64,000 nt of DNA, taken from positions 1 through 64,000 of the forward strand of contig JAIYDP010000224.1 of assembly GCA_027487435.1 (NCBI GenBank). The letters are read 5' to 3'. Origin of the DNA: Verrucomicrobiaceae bacterium (GTDB lineage: Bacteria > Verrucomicrobiota > Verrucomicrobiia > Verrucomicrobiales > Akkermansiaceae). The first letter of the stretch is position 1. Every line of letters starts with the position of its first letter. The notes below the pieces were generated by a model, which had not been told where the DNA came from, made no database searches, and saw nothing but the letters and a program-made list of their open reading frames with translations. Shown here in pieces: positions 16,690-25,064 of the stretch. The position numbers and the translations under genes are program-made.

Positions 16690-16801
16690 CGCGCGATCTG
16701 CAACCCACCTCATCGAGTTCGTTTGATTCGCTTTCATTCGAAAATCGCAATAGAACACTCGACAGTTGCTATGATTCCGCTACATCAGGTTCATCACAAT
16801 T

Positions 16802-17167
16802 ATGCGTGCACGGCTTACCAAAGAATTTCGCTTCGAAGCAGCTCATACGTTGCCTTCTTTGCCTGAAGATCATAAATGCCGACGCATGCATGGTCATAGC
16901 TTTAAAATGACCATCACGATTGAAGGCGACGTGGACACAAAAATCGGCTGGATTTATGATCATAAGTTGATTTCCGATGCGATGAATCCTTTGCTAGCAC
17001 TGCTAGATCATGGCTATTTGAACGACATTGAAGGCTTGGAAAGTCCCACGATCGAGAACATGTGTGCGTGGTTTTGGCGCAAGCTTGAGCCGCAGTTGCC
17101 TGGACTATTTGAAATCGTCATCTACGAGACACCAACGGCGAGTTGTTCGTTTCGCGGGGAGTTTTGA
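16802..17167 (+). CDS. queD: 6-carboxy-5,6,7,8-tetrahydropterin synthase
   Basis: 121 residues, the QueD length. It converts dihydroneopterin triphosphate to carboxytetrahydropterin in queuosine/7-deazaguanine synthesis. The zinc ligands are His15 (FEAAH) and the His30/His32 pair (MHGHSF); the catalytic Cys26 (HKCRRMH) and the later DHGYLND His and YETPTASC Glu are present. It belongs to the same pathway as tgt at 6-7 kb but is not in an operon with it. The next gene starts about 45 bases downstream. Confidence 0.94.
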   Translation: MRARLTKEFRFEAAHTLPSLPEDHKCRRMHGHSFKMTITIEGDVDTKIGWIYDHKLISDAMNPLLALLDHGYLNDIEGLESPTIENMCAWFWRKLEPQLPGLFEIVIYETPTASCSFRGEF

Positions 17168-17211
17168 GCTGCGCGAAGGAATGACGCAAAAAATCTGGTA
17201 TTTTCCCCTAA

Positions 17212-18237
17212 ATGATGCATTGGTTGTCTGGACGAATGGACGAACAGGCATGGGCGATGTATGGGCTGGACAGAGGAGTGTGCTTAGTGGCGCATGGGCC
17301 GTTTACGGCTTGTGCTAGCATGCCACAACAAGGCACCGCTTTCTATTGCAATTCTTTTGGTTTGACGGATCCCTCTCCATGGCGGATTCCTGCGTCATGG
17401 GAAATCATACAAGTGCAGGATTGGCATGAGCCAGAGCTTCCCCACATTGACTGGGAGGCTCCTGATTCAGCAGCTTTTGCGCATGTATTTCAGGAGATTT
17501 CTCATGCGGTACGGCGTGGAGTTTTTGAAAAAACCGTACCAGTAAGTGTGCAGCGTGGCAAAATGACACATGGGTCTGTCGAGCACTTAGCCTATGCCTT
17601 TGCTCGCGTTGGCTCGCCAAAAATTCCTTATGCGTGGATCGATGGCGAAAGTGGTTTTGCCGGAGCAACGCCGGAACTGCTTTTTACTCTAGAGGGGCGA
17701 AATCTTCACACCATGGCGCTAGCAGGCACAGCGCGTGCGGAGGAGAAAGAAATTCTTGCCGTGGATGAAAAAGAAATTCGCGAGCACGAATACGTAGCGC
17801 AGACTTTGATAGCGAAACTTGCCGATTTAGGGACGCTTCAGCGCCATGAGCGAGGCATCTTAGACCTAGGGCCTATCGTGCATTTCCAGACCTTGATTGA
17901 TCTCATACTCGAGGAAGATGTGACGATTGAGGTTTTGTTGCGCAAGCTGCATCCGACACCAGCCCTAGGGCCATTGCCGCGTACCCGCGAGACCCTCGAT
18001 CTGTTGTTGGCTTGGCGCTCGTTTCTCGGGTGTCCTGATGAATTTGGAGCACCTTTTGGTTTGCTGCATGATGGTAAATTTCAATGCGTTGTGGCCATAC
18101 GTGGTCTATGGTGGCAGGGGGCAGAAATACAACTGCCCGCTGGATGTGGCGTGATCGAAGCCAGCCGCATGGTCAATGAATGGCGAGAACTGCGGCTCAA
18201 ACGCGATGCCGTAAAATCAGCAATCGGTCTCCTCTAA
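17212..18237 (+). CDS. Chorismate-binding enzyme, probably isochorismate synthase type
   Basis: 341 residues. The C-terminal two thirds is the chorismate-utilising domain: FAGATPELLF, MALAGTAR, REHEYVAQTL, LHPTPALGPLPR (an isochorismate-synthase-like HPTPA) and GCGVIEASRMVNEW. It is shorter at the N-terminus than MenF/PabB/TrpE. The start is uncertain: there is no Shine-Dalgarno, and an overlapping frame from ATG 17182 gives a plausible N-terminal sequence that stops at 17316, so a frameshift near 17300 is possible. No men, ent, trp or pab neighbours help decide the product; anthranilate or aminodeoxychorismate synthase remain alternatives. Confidence 0.8.
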   Translation: MMHWLSGRMDEQAWAMYGLDRGVCLVAHGPFTACASMPQQGTAFYCNSFGLTDPSPWRIPASWEIIQVQDWHEPELPHIDWEAPDSAAFAHVFQEISHAVRRGVFEKTVPVSVQRGKMTHGSVEHLAYAFARVGSPKIPYAWIDGESGFAGATPELLFTLEGRNLHTMALAGTARAEEKEILAVDEKEIREHEYVAQTLIAKLADLGTLQRHERGILDLGPIVHFQTLIDLILEEDVTIEVLLRKLHPTPALGPLPRTRETLDLLLAWRSFLGCPDEFGAPFGLLHDGKFQCVVAIRGLWWQGAEIQLPAGCGVIEASRMVNEWRELRLKRDAVKSAIGLL

Positions 18238-18260
18238 CACCTCTTACATTTTTTGAATCT

Positions 18261-21005
18261 ATGTCATCTCCACTGCATACTGTCATGAGTCGTGCGAAGC
18301 GCATGTTAGCTCCCGTCTTTGCTAAGACTCTTGAACCCGCTGATCGTCTCGCCCGTTACAAGGAGTTTCTTCAAGCCGAACAAGCGATCTTGCTAGAAGG
18401 TCATCGTTGCGGTGCGGGCGGAGTAGAAACATGTAGCAGTAGAGCTGAGGTGATCGACGCGTTGCTTGCTTGTGTGCATCAAGAGTTCACTGCCGGCCAA
18501 CCTCCATTGCATGTGCGCTTCGCAATCGTGGCAGTGGGCGGCTATGGCCGTGGCATCCTCAATCCTTATTCTGACATCGATCTTCTTTTTCTCACGCAAT
18601 CAAACGCCCAAGACATTCATCCCGAAAAAAAGCGCATCATTGAATCGATCTTGTATCTCCTGTGGGATCTAGGATTCAAGGTGGGGCAATCCGTGCGCAG
18701 TTGCAAGCAGTGCGTCATTGAGGCTCTAGCGGATCAGCAAAGCAAGACGGCAATGATGGATACGCGGCTGATCGCAGGGTCGGAAATTCTCCATAAGAAG
18801 TTTGTTACCGCGTTTCAAAAAAAGATCGTTGGCAAAAACAAAGCGCAATTTCTGCAAATGCGCCTGATAGATCAAAAAACTCGCCATGAAAAATACTCAA
18901 ACACGCCATTTTTGCAAGAGCCTAACGTCAAGGAGTCATGCGGGGGCTTGCGCGATTACCAGAATATTTTATGGATCACTCGCGCGCTGCGTGGCACAGC
19001 AGATTTGGCCACGCTGGTCAAAGAAGAATCCCTCAGTCCGCGGGCTTTGACGGAGGCTGCCGAGGCCTATGACTTCCTTTTGCGGGTGAGAAATGAACTG
19101 CATTATCAAAATGGAAGTGCCAATGATATACTGACTTTGCGCCTTCAAGGTGTCGTGGCGACCGCATTCAACTACCCACAAAAGAGCATCCTGCGTCGCA
19201 CCGAAGCATTCATGCGCGACTATTACACTCACACGCGGCACTTGTGGCAGCATGGCAATTCGTTGATGGAGATTTTTAATCTGGAAAGTCGTGACCAGGC
19301 ACAGTCGGGTTTGCGTTCCTTTTTGAGTTTTCGAAAGAAGAAAATCGAGTCGTTTGATGGCTTCACTTCGCGCGAAGGTCGTATCTGGTTGTCCTCGACG
19401 CAACTCTTTCAACAAGATTCTCACGCGATGATGAGGGTCTTTCAGCACACGCAAGTGCGGAACTTGAAGCTCTCTCCTCCGATCCGAAAGATGCTGCGCT
19501 CGCAATTGCACCTAATGGATCGAAATTTCCTCTACGCCACAGCCAACCGCGAGACGTTCCAAGCCATTTTGGAGCGCAAGGGCGATGTCGCACGGGTACT
19601 ACGGCAAATGCATCGCGTAGGATTTCTCGGCACCTATTTGCCGGAATTCGGCGCGCTAGACTGTCTCGTGCAACACGAATTTTTCCATCGCTACACGGCC
19701 GACGAACATACGCTGCGCTGCATCGATCAGCTTGACCATTTGATTGCGGAGGAAAATCCACGCACAGCATTTTACCGCAAGCTCTTTCTCGATATAGCGG
19801 ATCCTTATGCGATCTATCTCGCTTTCATTCTTCATGATTCAGGACGCGCGGAGGATGTGCGTGAGCACACGGATGGTTCGATGATGTTGGCCAATCAGGT
19901 GTGTAAGCGCCTACGTATCACCGGTTCTCGTCGTGCCTTAATTATGTTTCTGGTGGATAACCACTTATTGTTTTGGCTCACCGCTACCACTCGCAACCTC
20001 GAAGAGCCAGAGGTGATCGCTGAGTTTGCGGCCATCATGAAGACTCCTGAGAATCTTGATGCCTTGATGCTATTTACTTACTGCGATAGCAATGGCACCT
20101 CTCCCGATGCATGGACTGGTTGGAAGGAAAGCTTGATGCGCCAGCTTCACTCTCTGACTCGTCGCTTTCTTCGCGAAGGTCGCAGTGCCTATGAAGCATC
20201 GCTGGAGGAAAGTAAAAATGAACTTCGTGCCGCAGTGCTAGCAGAGATGCGACAAGACTACCATCCCTGGGTGAACGAGCACTTTGATCGTATGCCATCT
20301 GCATCGTTCAGCTTCAAGCAGACGAAACAACTCATTTCGCAAATTCGCACGGTACGACATTTCTCCCAACGAGAGGAAGCTGCGCAAATACCGTATTGCA
20401 TGAAATGGATCGACTTTGCCGATAAGGGCTACAGCGAGCTCATTGTTGCGACGCGGAATCGTCGAAACCTATTGGAAAAACTTTGCTGCGCTCTGGCTTC
20501 TGAACAGATCAACATTCTCTCTGCGGACTTCCACACTAGGACCGATGGCATTGTCGTCAACCTTTTCCGGGTTTGTGATACGAGCTTTCAGCCGATAGCT
20601 GACACCGCCATGCGAAAACGTTTTCAGACGACGTTTGACACCATTTTTGAGGCCGAGGAATACGATCCAGCGAAATACCTGAAACGTAAGCGTAACTTCC
20701 TTGCGCCGCGTAATGATGAAGGCATCGCCTTTCCTGTCCGTTCCCTCGTAAGCAATGATCCCCACGGCCATGCAACAATCGTCGAGATTCAAGCCCTAGA
20801 TCGTATCGGACTGCTGCATGATCTTTTTCATACCATCAATATACATCACCTCGACACGGTACACGCGAGGATATGCACAGAAAAAGGCGCTGCCGTGGAT
20901 ACTCTCTACATTACCCATCCCGGTGGGGCAAAAGTCACAGATCCACAGAAGATCGAAGAGTTACAAAAAGAATTGAATGCCGTAATTTCACGACAAGATT
21001 CATGA
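18261..21005 (+). CDS. glnD: Bifunctional [protein-PII] uridylyltransferase/uridylyl-removing enzyme
   Basis: 914 residues from ATG 18261. Order of domains: nucleotidyltransferase with GGYGRGILNPYSDIDLLFL (residues ~85-110), GlnD_UR helical region, HD phosphohydrolase region around FILHDSGRAEDVREHTDG, and two C-terminal ACT domains (RNLLEKLCCALASEQIN; IEIQALDRIGLLHDLF-like). It uridylylates PII when glutamine is low and removes UMP when glutamine is high, controlling nitrogen assimilation. The HD segment reads HDSGR rather than the common HDxGK, so the removal activity deserves caution. No glnB or glnA is in the window. Confidence 0.94.
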   Translation: MSSPLHTVMSRAKRMLAPVFAKTLEPADRLARYKEFLQAEQAILLEGHRCGAGGVETCSSRAEVIDALLACVHQEFTAGQPPLHVRFAIVAVGGYGRGILNPYSDIDLLFLTQSNAQDIHPEKKRIIESILYLLWDLGFKVGQSVRSCKQCVIEALADQQSKTAMMDTRLIAGSEILHKKFVTAFQKKIVGKNKAQFLQMRLIDQKTRHEKYSNTPFLQEPNVKESCGGLRDYQNILWITRALRGTADLATLVKEESLSPRALTEAAEAYDFLLRVRNELHYQNGSANDILTLRLQGVVATAFNYPQKSILRRTEAFMRDYYTHTRHLWQHGNSLMEIFNLESRDQAQSGLRSFLSFRKKKIESFDGFTSREGRIWLSSTQLFQQDSHAMMRVFQHTQVRNLKLSPPIRKMLRSQLHLMDRNFLYATANRETFQAILERKGDVARVLRQMHRVGFLGTYLPEFGALDCLVQHEFFHRYTADEHTLRCIDQLDHLIAEENPRTAFYRKLFLDIADPYAIYLAFILHDSGRAEDVREHTDGSMMLANQVCKRLRITGSRRALIMFLVDNHLLFWLTATTRNLEEPEVIAEFAAIMKTPENLDALMLFTYCDSNGTSPDAWTGWKESLMRQLHSLTRRFLREGRSAYEASLEESKNELRAAVLAEMRQDYHPWVNEHFDRMPSASFSFKQTKQLISQIRTVRHFSQREEAAQIPYCMKWIDFADKGYSELIVATRNRRNLLEKLCCALASEQINILSADFHTRTDGIVVNLFRVCDTSFQPIADTAMRKRFQTTFDTIFEAEEYDPAKYLKRKRNFLAPRNDEGIAFPVRSLVSNDPHGHATIVEIQALDRIGLLHDLFHTINIHHLDTVHARICTEKGAAVDTLYITHPGGAKVTDPQKIEELQKELNAVISRQDS

Positions 21006-21163
21006 TCCTACATTCCGCAGTTGAGGTCACAAATCAAAGGTATCCCACAACTGATTTCAGCCAGTTAGTAGTAAGTGCATGTCAAAATGCAGCCACCGCA
21101 GCACATTTGGTAAAATCGAAAAGTGCTGCAGGTGACTGATTGTAGAAAGACCTTTGCGAAGTA

Positions 21164-21481
21164 TTAGGGCTTCTTGGCAGGAGCCTTTTTCGCAGGAGCA
21201 GCCTTCTTGGCTGGCGCCGCTTTCTTGGCAGGAGCAGCCTTTTTGGCTGGTGCAGGAGCAGCTTTTTTGGCTGGTGCTGCCTTCTTGGCAGGAGCGGCCT
21301 TTTTGGCTGGTGCGGGTGCAGCCTTCTTGGCAGGCGCAGCTTTTTTCGCTGGGGCTTTGACTGCTACTGCTTTTTTAGCAGGGGCAGCTTTCTTGGCAGG
21401 AGCAGCTTTTTTGGCTGGCGCTGCCTTCTTGGCAGGAGCGGCCTTTTTGGCTGGTGCTTTTGCGGCTTTTTTTGCGGGCAT
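21164..21481 (-). CDS. Histone H1-like Lys/Ala/Pro-rich DNA-binding protein
   Basis: 105 residues made almost entirely of PAKKAA-type repeats after MPAKKAAKAP. Such strongly basic, disordered sequences resemble the C-terminal tail of eukaryotic histone H1 and bacterial proteins such as HctB or AlgP, which bind and compact DNA. There is no folded domain. The gene is internally repetitive at DNA level, so the opposite strand also stays open as a shadow. Its upstream region (21482-21856) contains an 11-bp inverted repeat. Confidence 0.85.
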   Translation of the reverse strand: MPAKKAAKAPAKKAAPAKKAAPAKKAAPAKKAAPAKKAVAVKAPAKKAAPAKKAAPAPAKKAAPAKKAAPAKKAAPAPAKKAAPAKKAAPAKKAAPAKKAPAKKP

Positions 21482-21630
21482 AGTATTTGTTTTCTATTTT
21501 TGTTGTTTTGTTTTTTCTTCTGCTAATAGCAGCAGAGGAAAGATGGTTCCTAGGTCGGGAAAATGGATCGGAGTCGTGGACTCCTTGATGGGTTTGCAGA
21601 AGCGTTAAGAATGATCGTCATCTCTAACGA

Positions 21631-21690
21631 TTTGTTAGAAATGGACAGATGCTTCGTGTGTAGCAAAGCTGCTGCATGGTTTCTAACAAA
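21631..21690. repeat. Inverted repeat in the 375-base gap upstream of the histone H1-like gene
   Basis: TTTGTTAGAAA (21631-21641) and TTTCTAACAAA (21680-21690) are perfect 11-bp arms around 38 bases. Similar half sequences (TCTCTAAC, CTCTAACAAC) occur at about 21621 and 21773. It may be a regulator site or the arms of a small transcript. I see no gene in the rest of 21482-21856. Confidence 0.45.
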
Positions 21691-21856
21691 AGAATGATTC
21701 GTGATGGTTGCTATTCCGTCTTCGCTCATGTAAAGGGTGACAATTCGTAAACCGTTATTAAGAAAAAATTATCTCTAACAACTCCATGCGTCAATCAGAA
21801 ATTACGTAAGGGTAAGAATATCTTTCGTGGCAGAGTTGTGCAGAATCATCATGCTA

Positions 21857-23593
21857 TCATGGATAGAAGATCTTCATCGCCTGTCTGCATGCGGGTATGG
21901 CCAAGCAAGATTGATAGATCACGTTACTATTACCATCCTTGCGACAGAGAAAGTGATAGGCTCCTAGTGCTTCAAAGGTTGCGTTCAAGCCACCAATCAT
22001 GGGAAGTTTTTCGTTGTCACGTAAGGAAATATTTTCGACCATACCCCATGCAGTGAACGCCCCTTGTGCCTCGAAGTTGCGTAAAAGATCGCTCATCTCT
22101 TCTGGGTTCTCATGAATCTGCGCGGCCATCAAAGCGTAGTGGGGATGCAAGACTTCTTGATGCAGCAATTCGGTGCCCCCAACGTAATAGCTTGTGCCAT
22201 CCGAACTCTCGCCTGCGGATAGCCCAAATATGCCGTCAGCATCGGCGACGGCAAGGTGGTTTTGCTGTTCTGTTAGATGCTCACGGCGTAGAGAAAGCCA
22301 GTTCTTTCCTGTCATTGCATCAGGAGTGTCGGCATCAAAATCAGGAAACAAGAGCGATTGGATTTCGATGATGAAGCCGGTGCCTTGATGGATCACTCCG
22401 CTATCGGACATGCGGCCTTTCATTTCGGGTTTGGCTATGGCTTGCAGCAGCAGTACCAAGGCTGTTTCTCCGCCCCAATCTTTCCAGTAGTATGGTATGA
22501 TGGTTTGCCCTTCGTCGGTTACTCCGTGAGAGATGTACCCATCTTCGCTAAGCAGTGGGGCGAAGTCGATGGCTTGTATCATTTCCAAGACTTCTTGCAT
22601 CATGGCTTCTTCCTTGAGTGCATGGCATGCGATAAGGTGACCGAAACAAAACAGCGCGGTATCTACCGTGGAATATTCTGTGCCAGGGTGTCTCTGCAAT
22701 TTGCCATCGGCCATTTTGACGAAGTGCGGCAGTAATCCATAGGGTCCGCGTAAGGCTTTTGCAGAGTCCAGTGCGCGACGACAGACCATTTTCGCGAACT
22801 CGTGATCGACGATACCGCGCGACGCTGCCGCGGCAGTGGCGGCACAAAAAAGCCCGGAGGCAGATATGCTATCAAAAGCTCCATCAGGGATGTGGGCTCG
22901 GTCACGTATGAGCCCAGTCTCCGATGACCAGCAGGTCAATGATTTGGCGTACGATGCGAGAAACAACCACTCTGCGAAAGTGATATCAGGAGTCTCGATG
23001 CGTAAGTCGATCTGATCAAGATCAAGGCTAGCACCTTGTTCACCAACCCATGAAAGGTGTTTCACATCGGTGAGGCCTTCCGCTGGCAAATCATAGATCT
23101 GATTCTCGAAGGTGGTCGTGGAAATATTGCGCGTTTCTGTCCAAAGGAGTTTGTTGAGCTGGTCTAACAGATCGATTTTCCATTTTCCATTGCCACGTAG
23201 AATGGAGCGCAAGCCAGTGACCTTGGGTTGGAATTCTGGCAAGATTTGTTCGGGGTAGCATGCTTGAAAGTTCATGCGATAGGAGCACATGCGATCCAGT
23301 CGGCTCATGGAATGCCACATGCCAGCCCATGAATCCGCATCTTGCTTAAAGTCCATGCTGATGACGCCGCGTTTCCAGCCGATGGTATGCTGAGCGGGGC
23401 CGATGTAGCCGTAGTCCGTGCCAATGTTGGTGTAGGCAATAAAAGGATTGCTGTTGTTGCGGGGCTGAAGGATTTCGCCTTCCGGCACAATCACGGTGCG
23501 GTAATCATGGAGTTTCTGCCAGAGGACACGCTTTTCTGCATGGGCAGAATGTCCTAACAATAAAAAAAGTAGCAAGCTGCATTGGCGTATCAT
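21857..23593 (-). CDS. Secreted glucoamylase-family (six-hairpin) protein
   Basis: 578 residues from ATG 23593, with a signal peptide (MIRQCSLLLFLLLGHSAHA). Residues ~210-400 carry features of the glycoamylase-like/DUF3131-type alpha-alpha barrel: SETGLIRDR, DSISASGLFCAATAAAASRGI, GLLPHFV, EYSTVDTALFCFGHLIA, and WKDWGGETALVLLLQAI. The N-terminal ~180 residues look beta-rich and are not recognised. These proteins usually act on glucans at the cell surface or in the periplasm. Catalytic residues cannot be assigned from reading alone. It ends a minus-strand series with the UbiA-like gene upstream. Confidence 0.65.
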   Translation of the reverse strand: MIRQCSLLLFLLLGHSAHAEKRVLWQKLHDYRTVIVPEGEILQPRNNSNPFIAYTNIGTDYGYIGPAQHTIGWKRGVISMDFKQDADSWAGMWHSMSRLDRMCSYRMNFQACYPEQILPEFQPKVTGLRSILRGNGKWKIDLLDQLNKLLWTETRNISTTTFENQIYDLPAEGLTDVKHLSWVGEQGASLDLDQIDLRIETPDITFAEWLFLASYAKSLTCWSSETGLIRDRAHIPDGAFDSISASGLFCAATAAAASRGIVDHEFAKMVCRRALDSAKALRGPYGLLPHFVKMADGKLQRHPGTEYSTVDTALFCFGHLIACHALKEEAMMQEVLEMIQAIDFAPLLSEDGYISHGVTDEGQTIIPYYWKDWGGETALVLLLQAIAKPEMKGRMSDSGVIHQGTGFIIEIQSLLFPDFDADTPDAMTGKNWLSLRREHLTEQQNHLAVADADGIFGLSAGESSDGTSYYVGGTELLHQEVLHPHYALMAAQIHENPEEMSDLLRNFEAQGAFTAWGMVENISLRDNEKLPMIGGLNATFEALGAYHFLCRKDGNSNVIYQSCLAIPACRQAMKIFYP

Positions 23594-23626
23594 ATTCGCG
23601 ATACTAAAGATGCAATGCATCCAAAA

Positions 23627-24481
23627 TCAAGCGGAAATCAACCAATACAAGATCGCTCCTAAGAGCATGACCAAGTGCGCCGCAACCCGCAGGAAGTGGG
23701 GACTCAAGCGCCGATGCATGCGGTTGATCACGTAAAGAAGACCGGAGCAGGTGATAATCACATCGAAATACGGTCGCGTGCCTGGATGTCCATCCTTGAA
23801 TTTATAGAGTAGGGCAAATAATGCCAGCGCGACCAAAGGCAAGGTCAATGACCATTCTTCCACCACTTCTTGTTCGTTGCCATCGTTGGACGCGGGCAGT
23901 GTAGTCCATGCGTCCACCATGATGACATTGATGATGGTCAAGGTGGCAAAGCAGACCATTTCAGGAGCGATCATGGTAGTGGGCATGTCACGTGCTGATA
24001 GGCCGATCAAACCAGCAACGCAGCCCATGGCGAATGTGAAGCCGGCAATGATGGTTTTCGCGTAGGAGATTCGTCGCTGCGGATCTTGAAAGATAGCCAA
24101 GATGAAAAATAGCGATACACCAACTAAGGGAGCCATGGAACTCGTAATGATGCTCCACTGCAATGATAAGGCAAGGTAGAGAATGGTTGCAATCGCAACC
24201 AGCACGGCGCTGATGAAAGACTTAGGATATTTTTTGTAGAAAACGAGTCGTTGATCATGTTCGCAATCTCTCATGAGCTTTGCTTTGATCAAGTGATCGA
24301 AGGTGTAGATCACCCATACCGACAGGAAAAGCACCGGAATGAGAAGGGTTTCCACGTACTGCAATGACCAAACTTTGGCAAAAACATACAACCATGCAAC
24401 AGCAACGAGAGGCGCATCCAAACTAAGAACGTTCGGATACAACCACCAGGGGATGCTTGTGTTTTTCTGATTCAATGGCAA
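23627..24481 (-). CDS. Polytopic membrane protein resembling UbiA prenyltransferases
   Basis: 284 residues, about eight to nine membrane helices; the only start in frame is TTG 24481. The segment VWVIYTFDHLIKAKLM followed by RLVFYKKY resembles the YxxDRxxD...H.Fhrr pattern of UbiA-like proteins seen in Planctomycetes and Verrucomicrobia, but the first Asp-rich motif is weaker (FDHLIKAK rather than DxxxD). A true prenyltransferase activity is therefore uncertain. It lies between an HTH-like small protein and the glucoamylase-family gene, with short gaps that suggest co-transcription. Confidence 0.55.
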   Translation of the reverse strand: MPLNQKNTSIPWWLYPNVLSLDAPLVAVAWLYVFAKVWSLQYVETLLIPVLFLSVWVIYTFDHLIKAKLMRDCEHDQRLVFYKKYPKSFISAVLVAIATILYLALSLQWSIITSSMAPLVGVSLFFILAIFQDPQRRISYAKTIIAGFTFAMGCVAGLIGLSARDMPTTMIAPEMVCFATLTIINVIMVDAWTTLPASNDGNEQEVVEEWSLTLPLVALALFALLYKFKDGHPGTRPYFDVIITCSGLLYVINRMHRRLSPHFLRVAAHLVMLLGAILYWLISA

Positions 24482-24536
24482 AGAACGGTTGTTGATACGA
24501 TTTCTAGAGGCAGGTTTGAAGCGGGGGAGTTTCGAT

Positions 24537-24992
24537 CTATCGAACGAGTTTTTTCAATTCTACCTGGAAGCTGATGATGTCTTCCTGTGAGGGTCGATAG
24601 CCAGTGGTGTCTGCGTCGAGTCCCAAGCGACCGGTTTCGTCCACATACCACAAGGCGTTTTCTCCATCGGAGAAACACACTTTGCCGCTAAACATTGTAC
24701 CGGGGATGGTGATCTCATCGCGTGTTACAGTAACGCCACCAGTGGTGGAGGAATCTGAACCTACAGCGCCGTCAGCGGCGCTTGGGTCGGCTTGTTGCTT
24801 CTCTTCGGCTTTCGGCTCTTGCTTGAGTGTGATGCCGAGATCGAGAACAAGGAAGCGCGTGTCCATGTAAGTGATGCGATGTCCGAATTCTTCGGTGATA
24901 CGCCGTTGGATGTCAGACATGGTAGCCCCATCTGCGGCCCATGCGTGAATGGCGTTTTTTTGATCGTCGGAAAGCTGTTTGGAAGAAAACAT
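24537..24992 (-). CDS. Uncharacterised protein with HTH-like N-terminus
   Basis: 151 residues. Residues 1-55 are helical and look like a helix-turn-helix (LSDDQKNAIHAWAADGATMSD, then QRRITEEFGHRITYMDTRFL). A Glu/Ala/Ser/Asp/Thr-rich linker follows (residues ~58-88), then a compact beta-rich C-terminal domain beginning TVTRDEITIPG. I do not recognise the family. It lacks a signal peptide and is probably cytoplasmic. It follows the glycosyltransferase fusion gene by about 70 bases. Confidence 0.6.
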   Translation of the reverse strand: MFSSKQLSDDQKNAIHAWAADGATMSDIQRRITEEFGHRITYMDTRFLVLDLGITLKQEPKAEEKQQADPSAADGAVGSDSSTTGGVTVTRDEITIPGTMFSGKVCFSDGENALWYVDETGRLGLDADTTGYRPSQEDIISFQVELKKLVR

Positions 24993-25064
24993 TGTAGCAG
25001 GAAGATGGGTGAAGTTCCCGAAAAAGCAAAGGAAAATACGTTCTACTTCCGATTTGGGGGTAAA

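Noticed and set aside
16690-16801. preQ1 riboswitch before queD
   Set aside because: No preQ1-like pseudoknot sequence could be found in the 112 bases before the start codon.
21174-21608. Plus-strand frame of Ala/Gly/Phe repeats opposite the histone H1-like gene
   Set aside because: Shadow of the PAKKAA repeats; the translation is a uniform hydrophobic repeat with no signal or domain.
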